Of a stretch of DNA of 64,000 nt, positions 8,563 through 17,601 are shown piece by piece (positions within the stretch are counted from its first letter, which is position 1; the number at the start of each line of letters is the position of its first letter). The position numbers were made by a program, and so were the translations under genes. Under the pieces are notes generated by a model that was given only the letters and a program-made list of their open reading frames with translations, had not been told where the DNA came from and ran no database searches. The DNA is from Flavobacteriaceae bacterium UBA7302 (lineage in GTDB: Bacteria > Bacteroidota > Bacteroidia > Flavobacteriales > Flavobacteriaceae): assembly GCA_002471825.1 (NCBI GenBank), contig DKQS01000007.1, positions 310,001-374,000 on the forward strand. The letters run 5' to 3'.

Positions 8563-9901
8563 GTTTACCGATGTTTTCATTGAAAAACTACAAGGCTACA
8601 TTGAAAGTCAAAACGATGCTGCCATTACAAAGCTTTTCAAAGAAGTTCACTATGCCGATGTGGCTGAAGTTCTTGAAGAGGTAACCTTTGATGAGGCGAT
8701 TTACATTATTAAACTTCTCGATAGCGATAAAACTTCGGATATCTTAACAGAACTTGATGAAGACATTCGAGAGAAAATACTTGAGAATTTATCAGCCAAA
8801 GAAATTGCCGAAGAGCTGGTCGAATTAGATACCGATGACGCTGCAGATATTATCGGGGAATTATCTGACGAACGTCAGAAAAATGTAATCAAGGAAATTC
8901 AGGATGATGAGTTGGCGGCCGACTTAAAGGAGCTGCTGTCTTATGAGGAAGATACTGCGGGTGCCTTGATGGCCAAAGAGTTGGTAAAAGTTTACGAAAC
9001 CTGGACTGTCGCTGGATGTATGCGCCGAATTAGAGGTCAGGCCAAAGACGTAACACGTGTTCACTCCATTTATGTGGTGGATAAGGAAGACAAATTGGTG
9101 GGTCGTTTGTCTCTGAAAGATTTGATCATTGCAAAATCCGATCAGAAAATCGCCGAGATTTCAAAACCAAAGGTAGATTATGTTCTGGTAGATGAAAATG
9201 ACGAACAGGTTGCCAAAATTATGGCGAAATACGATTTGGAAGCCATTCCGGTTGTCGATGAAAACAAAGTACTTTTGGGTAGAATTACCATTGATGATAT
9301 CGTAGATGTTTTAAAAGAAGAAGCCGATAAAGACTACCAATTAGCAGCAGGTCTAACACAAGATGTAGACTCAGATGACAGCATCCTGGATCTAACAAAA
9401 GCACGCTTGCCTTGGCTATTTTTAGGACTCTTGGGCGGAATTGGAGCCTTCTTAATTATGGAAGGGTTTGATGATGTGTTTAGCAAGTATGCGGCCTTAT
9501 TCTTTTTTACGCCTTTAATTGCCGCCATGGCTGGAAATGTCGGAGTACAGTCTTCCGCAATTATTGTTCAAGGCTTGGCAAATGACGATGTAAAAGGAAG
9601 TATCAACAGTCGGCTGATAAAAGAAATGCTTTTGGCATTGTTAAACGGTGTGCTTCTGGCAATTGTTTTGTTTTTATTTGTTTGGGTCTATCAAGGAAAA
9701 ATCAACACGGCGCTTGCCATATCTGTTTCTTTGGTTGTCGTGATCGTTGTAGCGGGACTCATCGGAACCTTTGTTCCTTTGTTTCTTAACAAAAGAGGAA
9801 TCGACCCTGCCATTGCTACAGGACCATTCATCACAACGAGCAATGATATCTTCGGAATTTTGATTTACTTTCTGATTGCCAAAATGATTTTGGGTATTTA
9901 A
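8552..9901 (+). CDS. mgtE: Magnesium transporter MgtE
   Basis: Mg2+-selective channel of 449 aa. The layout is canonical: an acidic N domain (residues 1-130), a tandem CBS pair (about 135-255) that senses intracellular Mg2+, a connecting helix, and five C-terminal transmembrane segments (about 285-448) with the pore motif region TPLIAAMAGNVGVQSSA. Opens with an 11-bp overlap of rsmA and is followed by a hairpin terminator. Length and domain order are complete. Confidence 0.95.
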   Translation: MTFEFTDVFIEKLQGYIESQNDAAITKLFKEVHYADVAEVLEEVTFDEAIYIIKLLDSDKTSDILTELDEDIREKILENLSAKEIAEELVELDTDDAADIIGELSDERQKNVIKEIQDDELAADLKELLSYEEDTAGALMAKELVKVYETWTVAGCMRRIRGQAKDVTRVHSIYVVDKEDKLVGRLSLKDLIIAKSDQKIAEISKPKVDYVLVDENDEQVAKIMAKYDLEAIPVVDENKVLLGRITIDDIVDVLKEEADKDYQLAAGLTQDVDSDDSILDLTKARLPWLFLGLLGGIGAFLIMEGFDDVFSKYAALFFFTPLIAAMAGNVGVQSSAIIVQGLANDDVKGSINSRLIKEMLLALLNGVLLAIVLFLFVWVYQGKINTALAISVSLVVVIVVAGLIGTFVPLFLNKRGIDPAIATGPFITTSNDIFGILIYFLIAKMILGI

Positions 9902-9903
9902 AA

Positions 9904-9942
9904 AGCCTCGTCAATTTCTCGACAAGGCTCTTTCTTTTTCCT
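9904..9942 (+). terminator. Rho-independent terminator after mgtE
   Basis: Stem AGCCTCGTC (9904-9912) pairs with GACAAGGCT (9921-9929) with one G-U pair, followed by CTTTCTTTTTC. Confidence 0.75.
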
Positions 9943-9947
9943 AGCAA

Positions 9948-10052
9948 TTAAACCCACATTTTCACCGTGTATTTAACATCTGTTTCAAATGTAGGAACTG
10001 AAGTTTCTTGAAAGGCGATGCATTCTGAAAAAGAAATAGTGGATTTCCGCAC
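9948..10052 (-). other. Possible 34-aa ORF or gene remnant downstream of the response regulator
   Basis: From a GTG at 10052 a short frame runs to TAA at 9948 and ends in a plausible protein tail (QETSVPTFETDVKYTVKMWV). It follows the response-regulator stop by 11 bases. There is no ATG start, so it could be a tiny gene or the leftover 3' end of a lost gene. I would not assign a function. Confidence 0.25.
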
Positions 10053-10063
10053 CAAAATCTGAA

Positions 10064-10741
10064 TCAATCAATCAAACCCAATTCTTTTGCTTTTAACACC
10101 AAGTCTGCATTGTTATTGGCGTCCAAATCAATTCTTAAATTGCTGAGTTTTGTTTCAATGGACCGGAGCTTTAAATCCCCACCATTGGATTTTTTAATAA
10201 TCCCTTCGAGGTTGGAAATTTTAGGATGCTTTGGCAACTCTTTTAAAATCTGCAGAGCTACCTCATCCAAACGAATTCCGAGGATATTTCTTCTCAGAAT
10301 TTTTTGATGAATCTGATGGCTGTAATGCCGTTCATTTCTCATGATCTTCTGTATGGCAAAGCCAATTTCTTGAGTCTCACAGTGGTCTTTTAAAAGGTAT
10401 CCATCGGGATTCAAATTTTCAATGACATTAAACACCCGATTGGTTTCTGAATGTGCTGACAACACCAAAATCTTAAGCTTTATTCCCGCTTTTCGAATGG
10501 TTTTAATCAGCGATTCACCACTGTCCAATAAGTTCCGTTGATGGTTAGCGCCAAATCCCAAGTCGGTAATCATGACATCAAAAGGGTTCTTGTTTTTGGC
10601 ATTAATGATGAGACGATAAGCCTCATCACAAGATTCAGAGATCACAACATCTTTAAATCCTAAGGTGTTCAAAGAAGTCATCACTCCTTGTAAAAATAAG
10701 TAGTGGTTGTCTACCACTAAAATGCGTAGGTTAGTTTTCAT
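10064..10741 (-). CDS. Response regulator, NarL/LuxR-like
   Basis: Protein of 225 aa with an N-terminal receiver domain: acidic pocket around Asp11, phosphoacceptor Asp60 (VMITDLGF) and Lys about residue 118 (LLKD). The C-terminal part (about 155-225) has weak resemblance to a LuxR-type helix-turn-helix region and lacks the usual clear LxxRE signature, so DNA binding is not certain. The ATG at 10741 overlaps the kinase stop by 11 bp, showing a cotranscribed pair. Target genes are unknown. Confidence 0.82.
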   Translation of the reverse strand: MKTNLRILVVDNHYLFLQGVMTSLNTLGFKDVVISESCDEAYRLIINAKNKNPFDVMITDLGFGANHQRNLLDSGESLIKTIRKAGIKLKILVLSAHSETNRVFNVIENLNPDGYLLKDHCETQEIGFAIQKIMRNERHYSHQIHQKILRRNILGIRLDEVALQILKELPKHPKISNLEGIIKKSNGGDLKLRSIETKLSNLRIDLDANNNADLVLKAKELGLID

Positions 10742-11597
10742 AGCGGGGTATTTCAAAAATTATATTTGTGCCTTTGTTGGAGCAACTATCTATGGTTAGT
10801 TTTCCGTGTATTTCTTCCAAGCGTTCTTTCATGTTTTGTAGCCCAATCCCTCTGATTTCATTGTTGTTTGCAAAACCAACTCCGTTGTCTGAAACCATTA
10901 GGATAAGCGTGTTCTTTTGCTCTTGAAAACGAATTGTCATAATGCTAGCTTCCGAGTGTTTTTGGGCGTTTTGAAGACTTTCTCGCAAACAGAGGTACAA
11001 GGTTCTTTTGATGGCTTCATTTACGGTAGGCCAATCAATTTCGGTTAGCCCCATCAATTCAATGGCTCGATGGTTTTCAGTATAATCTGAAATCAAATTC
11101 AAGACCTGTTTTGCAAAGGAAAGATCCCGAAAGGAAACGCTGGATAGGTTATGAGATAAGGATCTTAGATTCTCACGAAGCTTGTTTAGCTCCTCAGTTG
11201 TTTTATAAGACTGATTTTGTGTTAATTTCTGTTGCAATCCGACAAGATCGCCCACCACCTCATCGTGTAAGGTTCTTGCTATTTGTTTGCGTTCTTTCTC
11301 TCTAATCTCTACAAACTTTAATCGGTGGTAACGTTTCAATTTTCTTTTGTATTGAGCGAGATACCAAATATTGATTAACGAAAACAAGAAAAACGACAAG
11401 AGTAGAAGCCAAAGGAATCCGTCTTCGAAATGCATGGAAGAAAAATCAAATTGAAGGTTTGTTAAGGATGTTACCTTTGAGTAATCTTCGTTGAGTAAAG
11501 GGTGGTCAGCGATATGCAACTCACATAATCTGCTGTTGTGACCAAAGGTGTTTGTGAAATAGAATAATACAATTAATATTGAGGGGGGCTTTCTCAT
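10731..11597 (-). CDS. Sensor histidine kinase, NarL-partner (HisKA_3) type
   Basis: Membrane kinase of 288 aa. A signal-like N-terminus (residues 5-19) is followed by a short periplasmic stretch of about 40 residues, one transmembrane helix (about 61-81), the dimerisation helix with phospho-His111 in ARTLHDEV, and an HATPase domain with N box (LQNAQKH), G1 (DNGVGF) and G2 (GIGLQNM). The sensing region is very small, so it may read the membrane or a partner protein. It overlaps the response regulator downstream. No TAnnTTTG box is obvious in the 200 bp upstream. Confidence 0.87.
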   Translation of the reverse strand: MRKPPSILIVLFYFTNTFGHNSRLCELHIADHPLLNEDYSKVTSLTNLQFDFSSMHFEDGFLWLLLLSFFLFSLINIWYLAQYKRKLKRYHRLKFVEIREKERKQIARTLHDEVVGDLVGLQQKLTQNQSYKTTEELNKLRENLRSLSHNLSSVSFRDLSFAKQVLNLISDYTENHRAIELMGLTEIDWPTVNEAIKRTLYLCLRESLQNAQKHSEASIMTIRFQEQKNTLILMVSDNGVGFANNNEIRGIGLQNMKERLEEIHGKLTIDSCSNKGTNIIFEIPRYEN

Positions 11598-11800
11598 ATT
11601 AAAGCAAAAAATTCTTAAATAATAATCTTCTTAACCGATAGTTTGTAAACAATTTTACTTTGGTTGAAAGAATCGACATTTGATTCCAAACCAAAATTTC
11701 TAATTAAATAAATTAAAAGCAATACTTTTTCGTGGAGAATCTCCATTCCATAGCAACTAATTTAAATCGAAGGTAATAATTGGATGCTAAAAATCCAACC

Positions 11801-12331
11801 TCAAGATTTCATTTTTTGAAAGATGTCCCAAAGCACTACACCGCAGGTTACGCTAATATTTAAAGAGTGTTTGGTGCCAACTTGAGGAATTTCAACCACA
11901 AGATCTGCGGCATTTACAACTTCTTGTTGAACGCCCTTCACCTCATTCCCCAAGACAACCGCATATTTGGTGTCCTGCTGGGGTAAAAACTCGTTCAACT
12001 TAAGGCTGTTTTCGGCCTGTTCTATAGCTAAAGTAGTCACTCCCTCCTCCTTCAGGCGGTTCATAACATCCATAGTATTTTCTGCATATTCCCAGTCAAC
12101 AGAATGGGTGGCACCGAGTGCTGTTTTGTGTATTTCTTTGTTTGGTGGTATGGCGGTAATTCCGCATAGGAAGATCTTCTCTATTCGAAAGGCGTCTGAA
12201 GTACGAAAAACAGACCCAATGTTATTCAGGCTTCGAATATTGTCTAGAACAACAATAATTGGAGTCTTTTCTGATGCTTTGAACTCCTCAATGGAGAGTC
12301 TATTTAGTTCTTCATTTTTTAGTTTTCGCAT
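11801..12331 (-). CDS. SPOUT-family (TrmH/SpoU) RNA 2'-O-methyltransferase
   Basis: Enzyme of 176 aa with the knotted SPOUT fold that binds SAM and methylates ribose 2'-OH in rRNA or tRNA. Motif 1 is around residues 25-45 (VLDNIRSLNNIGSVFRTSD), motif 2 in VVLGNEVKG, and motif 3 in IPQVGTKHSLNISVTCG. There is no extra N-terminal RNA-binding domain, so it is a minimal member, and the target nucleotide cannot be read from sequence. Divergent from mutS. Confidence 0.88.
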   Translation of the reverse strand: MRKLKNEELNRLSIEEFKASEKTPIIVVLDNIRSLNNIGSVFRTSDAFRIEKIFLCGITAIPPNKEIHKTALGATHSVDWEYAENTMDVMNRLKEEGVTTLAIEQAENSLKLNEFLPQQDTKYAVVLGNEVKGVQQEVVNAADLVVEIPQVGTKHSLNISVTCGVVLWDIFQKMKS

Positions 12332-12401
12332 TGAGAATTTGATTTCATTTGAAGTTGTGAATAACTTGAATTCTGTGGTCCTTCAAACTTTTATATCTTA
12401 G

Positions 12402-12409
12402 CAAAACTA
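12402..12409 (-). promoter_or_regulatory. Bacteroidota -7 promoter element for the SPOUT methyltransferase gene
   Basis: The minus strand reads TAGTTTTG (TAnnTTTG) 70 bp upstream of the start, within the divergent region shared with mutS. Confidence 0.35.
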
Positions 12410-12429
12410 ACGCAAATTTTCCTAATAAT

Positions 12430-15036
12430 TTGGCAAAATCAACCACGAAAAAGGTAACCCCTTTGATGAAGCAATACAATGCCATCAAAGCGAAGTATCC
12501 GCAGGCAATGTTATTGTTTCGAGTGGGCGATTTCTACGAAACTTTTGGTGAGGATGCCAAAAAAGCAGCCGAAATTTTAGGAATTGTTTTGACCAAAAGA
12601 GGAAATGGTAGTGAATCAGAAACTGCCTTAGCCGGATTTCCGCATCATTCCCTAAACACCTACTTGCCAAAATTAGTAAAAGCAGGGTTGCGTGTGGCCA
12701 TTTGTGATCAATTGGAAGATCCAAAAAAGACCAAGAAGATTGTAAAACGTGGTGTGACTGAACTTGTTACTCCGGGAGTTTCTTTGCACGATGAAGTGTT
12801 GCAATCAAAAAGTAATAATTTCTTGGCTGCCTTGCATTTCGACAAGCGAAAGATTGGAGTTTCTTTTCTTGATATATCCACTGGTGAGTTTTTAGTGGCC
12901 GAGGGTGATAAAGAGTACATCGACAAACTGCTGCAAAACTTCAGTCCGAGCGAAGTGCTCATTGAAAAAAAGCACAAAGAACTCTTCAAAACAAGCTTTG
13001 AAACCAATTACTATTGTTTTTATCTAGACGATTGGGTTTTTCAAGAAACCTTTGCCAAAGAGACATTGCACAATCTATTTTCCGTTTCAAATTTAAAGGG
13101 TTTTGGGGTTGACGATTTGTCTAGGGGGATTATTGCTTCTGGTGCAATTATTCATTACATCGCCGAAACCCAACACAAGCAATTGGATCATATTCAAACC
13201 ATCGCAAGGGTTCTTGAAGATCGTTATGTATGGATGGACCGATTTACAACGAGGAATCTCGAGTTATTTCGACCCAATTCTGAAAACGCGGTTACCTTAC
13301 TAGACATTATCGATCAAACCACTACTCCCATGGGTGGCCGATTATTAAAGAGATGGTTGGCATTTCCATTAAAAGAAATCGAAGAAATCAATGAGCGTCA
13401 AGATCTAGTAAAAGGTTTTATCGCCAATGATTCACTATTTGATTTGGTATTGACTCAGTTGAAGAAAATTTCAGATTTAGAGCGACTAACGTCAAAGATT
13501 GCGACCAAAAAAGCGTCACCGCGAGAAGTTGTTTTATTAAAAAATTCTCTTGAAGCCATAGAGCCTATTGTTGAAGCTTTTCTAAAAGCGAAAGATGAAA
13601 ATATCCAAGCCGTCGGAAAAGAGTTTACCGATTGTACAGATCTCATAACGAAGATTTCCGAAACACTTTTTGATGAAGCACCGGTTAGTATTACCAAAGG
13701 AAATTTCATTGCCAATGGCGTTTCCGAAGAACTTGACGACTTGCGAAACTTGGCCAATTCTGGCAAGGCCTATCTTGATGAAATGTTGGCAAGAGAAACG
13801 GAAAGAACTGGAATAACAAGCTTAAAAATCGCTTTTAATAATGTTTTTGGTTATTACATTGAAGTGCGGAACACCCATAAGGATAAGGTTCCTGAAGAAT
13901 GGGTTCGTAAGCAAACTTTGGTCAATGCAGAACGTTATATTACCCAGGAATTAAAGGAATATGAGGCCAAAATTCTTTCTGCTGAAGAAAAAATTCAAGA
14001 GCTAGAACAACACATTTTTACCAAACTTCTCGAATATATACTTCAGTTTATTCATAAGATTCAGAAAAATGCACAAACAGTAGCTAAAACCGACTGTTTA
14101 TTGTCGTTCAGTGCCTTAGCCATTGACAATAATTATGTGAAACCGATTATTGATGATTCTACCGAGCTAGTAATCAAAAACGGAAGGCACCCCGTTATCG
14201 AAAAACAGTTGCCTGTAGACAAAGAATACATTGCCAATGACATCATTCTAAATCAGAATAGTCAGCAAATTATAATGATTACAGGGCCAAATATGTCTGG
14301 TAAATCGGCCATTCTAAGGCAAACAGCACTCATCGTATTGATGGCACAAATGGGAAGTTATGTTCCCGCTCAAAACGCCCGACTTGGTATTGTAGATAAG
14401 ATCTTCACAAGGGTGGGTGCTAGTGACAATATTTCAATGGGCGAATCTACTTTTATGGTGGAAATGAATGAAACTTCAGCCATCCTAAACAATATTTCTG
14501 AAAGAAGTTTGGTCTTACTGGACGAAATTGGTCGTGGAACAGCGACCTATGACGGTATTTCCATTGCTTGGGCCATCACAGAATACCTCCACGAGCACCC
14601 CTCAAAGGCAAAAACACTTTTTGCAACCCACTACCACGAATTGAATGAAATGACCACCACATTTGAGAGAATTAAGAACTTTAATGTGTCGGTGAAAGAG
14701 CTTGATGACACCATTATTTTCTTGAGAAAACTGATTCCTGGTGGAAGCAACCATAGCTTCGGAATTCACGTAGCTAAGTTAGCCGGAATGCCTGGAGTAG
14801 TGATTCACAAAGCAGGAAAAATTCTTAAAAAACTAGAGCAAAATAACAGCAAACAAGATCTTGACCAAAACCTGAAAGCAGCACAAATGGAAGACCTACA
14901 ACTGAGCTTTTTTCAATTGGATGATCCCTTGTTAGAAGACATTCGGGAGGAAATACTTTCTACCAATATTGATACCCTTACTCCCATTGAGGCACTGATG
15001 AAATTGAATGAAATCAAACGTATGCTTACCAAATAG
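12430..15036 (+). CDS. mutS: DNA mismatch repair protein MutS
   Basis: Mismatch-recognition ATPase of 868 aa. The mismatch-stacking motif F-Y-E is at residues 35-37 (GDFYETF), followed by connector, lever and clamp domains, then the ABC-type ATPase with Walker A TGPNMSGKS (618-626), Walker B region LLDEIGRGT and His of THYHEL. A short C-terminal tail completes it. The start is a TTG at 12430, giving MAKSTTKK; no ATG upstream is in frame. Starts with MutL to direct strand-specific repair of replication errors. Confidence 0.97.
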   Translation: MAKSTTKKVTPLMKQYNAIKAKYPQAMLLFRVGDFYETFGEDAKKAAEILGIVLTKRGNGSESETALAGFPHHSLNTYLPKLVKAGLRVAICDQLEDPKKTKKIVKRGVTELVTPGVSLHDEVLQSKSNNFLAALHFDKRKIGVSFLDISTGEFLVAEGDKEYIDKLLQNFSPSEVLIEKKHKELFKTSFETNYYCFYLDDWVFQETFAKETLHNLFSVSNLKGFGVDDLSRGIIASGAIIHYIAETQHKQLDHIQTIARVLEDRYVWMDRFTTRNLELFRPNSENAVTLLDIIDQTTTPMGGRLLKRWLAFPLKEIEEINERQDLVKGFIANDSLFDLVLTQLKKISDLERLTSKIATKKASPREVVLLKNSLEAIEPIVEAFLKAKDENIQAVGKEFTDCTDLITKISETLFDEAPVSITKGNFIANGVSEELDDLRNLANSGKAYLDEMLARETERTGITSLKIAFNNVFGYYIEVRNTHKDKVPEEWVRKQTLVNAERYITQELKEYEAKILSAEEKIQELEQHIFTKLLEYILQFIHKIQKNAQTVAKTDCLLSFSALAIDNNYVKPIIDDSTELVIKNGRHPVIEKQLPVDKEYIANDIILNQNSQQIIMITGPNMSGKSAILRQTALIVLMAQMGSYVPAQNARLGIVDKIFTRVGASDNISMGESTFMVEMNETSAILNNISERSLVLLDEIGRGTATYDGISIAWAITEYLHEHPSKAKTLFATHYHELNEMTTTFERIKNFNVSVKELDDTIIFLRKLIPGGSNHSFGIHVAKLAGMPGVVIHKAGKILKKLEQNNSKQDLDQNLKAAQMEDLQLSFFQLDDPLLEDIREEILSTNIDTLTPIEALMKLNEIKRMLTK

Positions 15037-15043
15037 TTGACAC

Positions 15044-15079
15044 AAAAAAAGGAGAGCCACACTCTCAAAATGGCTCTCC
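15044..15079 (-). terminator. Hairpin terminator, T-tract on the minus strand
   Basis: GGAGAGCCA (15051-15059) pairs perfectly with TGGCTCTCC (15071-15079). Read on the minus strand the stem is followed by seven T residues, so it mainly ends the transcript of the gene at 15191-15628, though it can also stop mutS transcripts. Confidence 0.75.
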
Positions 15080-15190
15080 GGATTGTTTAATAAAAACTAG
15101 TAAGCTATTACATAAAACTCCCTTCCGTTCGCGGAATTCACCGCAAACAAACACTTAAATAATAAAACTTATTTTAAATACTGTATACTT

Positions 15191-15628
15191 CTATAGAAGC
15201 CTTTTTGTAGAATCTACAAAGTTTCTGTAGATAGGCTCAAATTGAAGCAATTCATAAAAGTTGTATGGTGTTTCATACAACGTGTTGGTCTTTGCTAATT
15301 TTTGAATACTTTCAGTAGTCATACCATCAATTGATCTGAAATCAGTCAACTTCAAGTTTTCTTGAGCAATCAGACTTTCTTGGTTTGTTTTTCTGTTTAA
15401 AACATACACTTTAGCATCCACTATTTTAGCGTCTGCCAATTTTTTAATGTCTGTTTTCACATAAAACATGTAGTCATGGGTTGGTCTAGTACCAAACTCT
15501 TGCTCAGCGAGCAATTCCATTACTTTAACCTGGTTTAAATCTAAATTTGCCTTTTTTTCTATTCTGTTGAAAGATAAGAGAATAACAAGTACAACAGAAA
15601 GTACTGCGAGGGTTTTAGGGGACTTCAT
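15191..15628 (-). CDS. Membrane-anchored hypothetical protein
   Basis: Protein of 145 aa with one N-terminal hydrophobic segment (about residues 6-20), which would act as a signal anchor or signal peptide, leaving the remainder outside the cytoplasm. The soluble part has no Cys and no motif I recognise. The gene stands alone, convergent with mutS, and has its own downstream hairpin. Function unknown. Confidence 0.7.
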   Translation of the reverse strand: MKSPKTLAVLSVVLVILLSFNRIEKKANLDLNQVKVMELLAEQEFGTRPTHDYMFYVKTDIKKLADAKIVDAKVYVLNRKTNQESLIAQENLKLTDFRSIDGMTTESIQKLAKTNTLYETPYNFYELLQFEPIYRNFVDSTKRLL

Positions 15629-15757
15629 GATAATAAATTTACGATTAGGGACGATAAAGATACGAAAATATTTATTCCCGCCAAAAAAATCTTAGTTTTT
15701 TTTGTTTAAGCAACTTTTTTTGCGTATATAAAAGCTCTTCGTCTTTTTAGTTTTGGC

Positions 15758-15765
15758 TATCTTTG
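15758..15765 (+). promoter_or_regulatory. Bacteroidota -7 promoter element for tatA
   Basis: TATCTTTG ends 4 bp before the tatA ATG, implying a nearly leaderless transcript. Confidence 0.5.
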
Positions 15766-15769
15766 CAGC

Positions 15770-16051
15770 ATGATTTTTCTACCCTTATTTATTGGTGCTC
15801 CCGAGGTATTTGTCATTCTATTGATTGTGGTAATGCTTTTTGGTGCTGATAAGATTCCTGAAATAGCCAGAGGGCTAGGTAAAGGAATGCGTCAAATCAA
15901 AGATGCGACCAATGAAATCAAACAAGAAATTAACGATAGTGCCCTAAAGCAGGACATTGACACGAACTTTGTTAGTGATATTAAAAAGGATATTGACGAA
16001 GTGAGCGATAGTCTTGACGACTTCACTGGCCCGATCAAGCGACGTCGTTAA
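15770..16051 (+). CDS. tatA: Sec-independent translocase TatA/TatB-like protein (copy 1)
   Basis: Protein of 93 aa with one transmembrane helix (about residues 10-23), the FG hinge (LFGADKIPE), and an amphipathic helix (30-55) rich in Lys/Glu, followed by an acidic tail. This is the TatA/B architecture for export of folded twin-arginine proteins. A second, shorter TatA-like gene lies at 32040-32219. The longer tail here could suit a TatB-like role, but Bacteroidota usually work with TatA-type proteins only. Its stop codon abuts the stop of the convergent O-methyltransferase gene. Confidence 0.88.
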   Translation: MIFLPLFIGAPEVFVILLIVVMLFGADKIPEIARGLGKGMRQIKDATNEIKQEINDSALKQDIDTNFVSDIKKDIDEVSDSLDDFTGPIKRRR

Positions 16052-16693
16052 TTATTTTACCCGAGTCACTGTGAGACCATCTCGAATCGGTAAAAGAACC
16101 GTTTCAACCCGATCATCTTCATTTATCATTTTATTGAATTCGAGCAGCACCTTCGTATCAAGATCATTTTTATCTAATTTTTCAACCACTTTTCCGCTCC
16201 ATAAAACATTATCCGATAAAATAATGCCTCCTGATTTCATCTGAGGCACCACCAAATTGTAGTAGTTGATGTAATTCGCCTTGTCTGCATCAATAAAAAC
16301 CAAATCAAAGGTATCTGATAAACCAGGAATAATATTCAAGGCATTGCCTATTAAAGGCTCGATCTTTGCCTGTAATCCAGATTTTTCAAAATATTTTTGT
16401 TGGATATACTGAAGTTCTTCGTTCTTATCGATGGTTATGATTTTTCCATCCTGCGGCAAGCCTTCTGCCAAGCATAAGGTTGAATAACCTGTGTAAGTCC
16501 CTATTTCCAATATGGTTTTAGGGATTATTATTTTTGAAAGCAACGAGAGCACTCTTCCTTGAAAAGCACCGCTTAGCATCCTTGGACTCAATACTTTCTG
16601 CCAAGTTTCTCTTTGTAATTCCTTTAAAAGGGTGGGTTCTTGCTGACTGTGTTTCACCACATAATCATCAATTTCATCGGGTAAAAAATGCAT
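16052..16693 (-). CDS. Class I SAM O-methyltransferase (caffeoyl-CoA OMT family)
   Basis: Soluble enzyme of 213 aa. SAM motif I EIGTYTGYST is near residues 63-72, the acidic end of the SAM ribose site is IDKN (about 87-90), and the metal-site region FIDADKANY lies near residue 132. The family methylates catechol-type hydroxyls using a divalent metal; bacterial members have mostly unknown substrates, and a few act on tRNA (TrmR). Monocistronic, starting 4 bp after a TACTTTTG box. Confidence 0.85.
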   Translation of the reverse strand: MHFLPDEIDDYVVKHSQQEPTLLKELQRETWQKVLSPRMLSGAFQGRVLSLLSKIIIPKTILEIGTYTGYSTLCLAEGLPQDGKIITIDKNEELQYIQQKYFEKSGLQAKIEPLIGNALNIIPGLSDTFDLVFIDADKANYINYYNLVVPQMKSGGIILSDNVLWSGKVVEKLDKNDLDTKVLLEFNKMINEDDRVETVLLPIRDGLTVTRVK

Positions 16694-16697
16694 AATG

Positions 16698-16705
16698 CAA
16701 AAGTA
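16698..16705 (-). promoter_or_regulatory. Bacteroidota -7 promoter element for the O-methyltransferase
   Basis: Minus strand reads TACTTTTG (TAnnTTTG), 4 bp before the ATG at 16693. Confidence 0.5.
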
Positions 16706-16745
16706 AAAAATCTAGAATGGTTTTCTAGGGGCAAGAAAGTAAGGT

Positions 16746-17009
16746 TTAAGCCTTGTAGTTTCGAAGTTTCGATTTAAGATCTTCTTTCTGTGTTTGATCT
16801 AAGGTGTGTTTGATATTCTTACACTGATGCGAATAGCCTTTGTAGAGCGTGGTAAGAAAATTATTTTGACGAGTATATAATGAGCATACCTTACAGTGAA
16901 TAAAATGAACCATTAGCCTCATCTTTTCCCAAATAGTTGCCTCACCATATTGATTCTTATTACAAATGGTGGTGGCTTCGTCGCAGTTAAGTTTAAATTT
17001 TCCGAACAT
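16746..17009 (-). CDS. Small cytosolic zinc-finger protein, putative anti-sigma factor
   Basis: Protein of 87 aa, no membrane segment. Residues 35-42 form HFIHCKVC, an exact HX3CX2C arrangement, the zinc motif of ZAS-type anti-sigma factors; further Cys residues at 9 and 16 could complete the site. The gene begins two bases after the stop of an ECF sigma factor, the standard arrangement for a cognate pair. Soluble ZAS proteins such as RsrA and ChrR respond to redox signals, so a redox switch is possible. The role is inferred from motif and position. Confidence 0.65.
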   Translation of the reverse strand: MFGKFKLNCDEATTICNKNQYGEATIWEKMRLMVHFIHCKVCSLYTRQNNFLTTLYKGYSHQCKNIKHTLDQTQKEDLKSKLRNYKA

Positions 17010-17011
17010 TG

Positions 17012-17578
17012 TTAACTATTAAACCAGTTATCTTCCATACATTTTCTCAATTGAGTGCGCGCTCTATGAATCATTACCCACAAGTTAGACGAGGTAATAT
17101 CTAATTCATTACAAATTTCTTCCGTTTCAAATTCTTGAATGGTTTTCATTCGAAAAACGATACCATATTTCTCGGGTAGGCCATCGATACATTCTTCCAA
17201 TTGAGCTCTTAATTCGTCATTCTCAATATTGTGGTTCGCGCTTTCGGACCATGGTTGCGGAATTCGTTCTTCTATCCATGTGCCTTCTTGATCGCCATCA
17301 TTGTAAAAATTCATACGAACCTCTGCCTGCCCTTTTTTTGAATTTATCTTGCGATAATAATCAATGATTTTTCGCTTCAAAATAGAAATCAACCAAGTTC
17401 TTTCTGAAGATTTTCCCTTAAAATTATCGGCTGATTTTATCCCAGCAAAGAAAGTTTCTTGAACAAGATCTTTGGCAACTTCGTTGTTGTTGACACGGGT
17501 AATGGCGTAGTTGTATAGATAATCTGCATAGTTATCTACCCATTTATCAGTTTGTAAAAGCGGAGTGTTCTGTGCCAT
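17012..17578 (-). CDS. RNA polymerase sigma factor, ECF (sigma-70) family
   Basis: ECF sigma factor of 188 aa with region 2 (about residues 15-85, containing DLVQETFFAGI and the -10 recognition helix around STWLIS-like residues RTWLISIL) and region 4 (about 125-180, ending in a helix-turn-helix). A 35-residue insert between the domains is somewhat longer than typical. It directs RNA polymerase to a regulon that cannot be read here. Downstream partner is the small HX3CX2C protein. A TATCTTTA box lies 13 bp upstream. Confidence 0.88.
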   Translation of the reverse strand: MAQNTPLLQTDKWVDNYADYLYNYAITRVNNNEVAKDLVQETFFAGIKSADNFKGKSSERTWLISILKRKIIDYYRKINSKKGQAEVRMNFYNDGDQEGTWIEERIPQPWSESANHNIENDELRAQLEECIDGLPEKYGIVFRMKTIQEFETEEICNELDITSSNLWVMIHRARTQLRKCMEDNWFNS

Positions 17579-17601
17579 AACCTCTTAGGGCTAAAGATAA
17601 T

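Noticed and set aside
15098..15150. Possible tRNA or tiny ORF after mutS
   Set aside because: No cloverleaf can be drawn around the GTTCG stretch. A 17-codon frame on the minus strand (FAVNSANGREF-like) has only a TTG start and no support.
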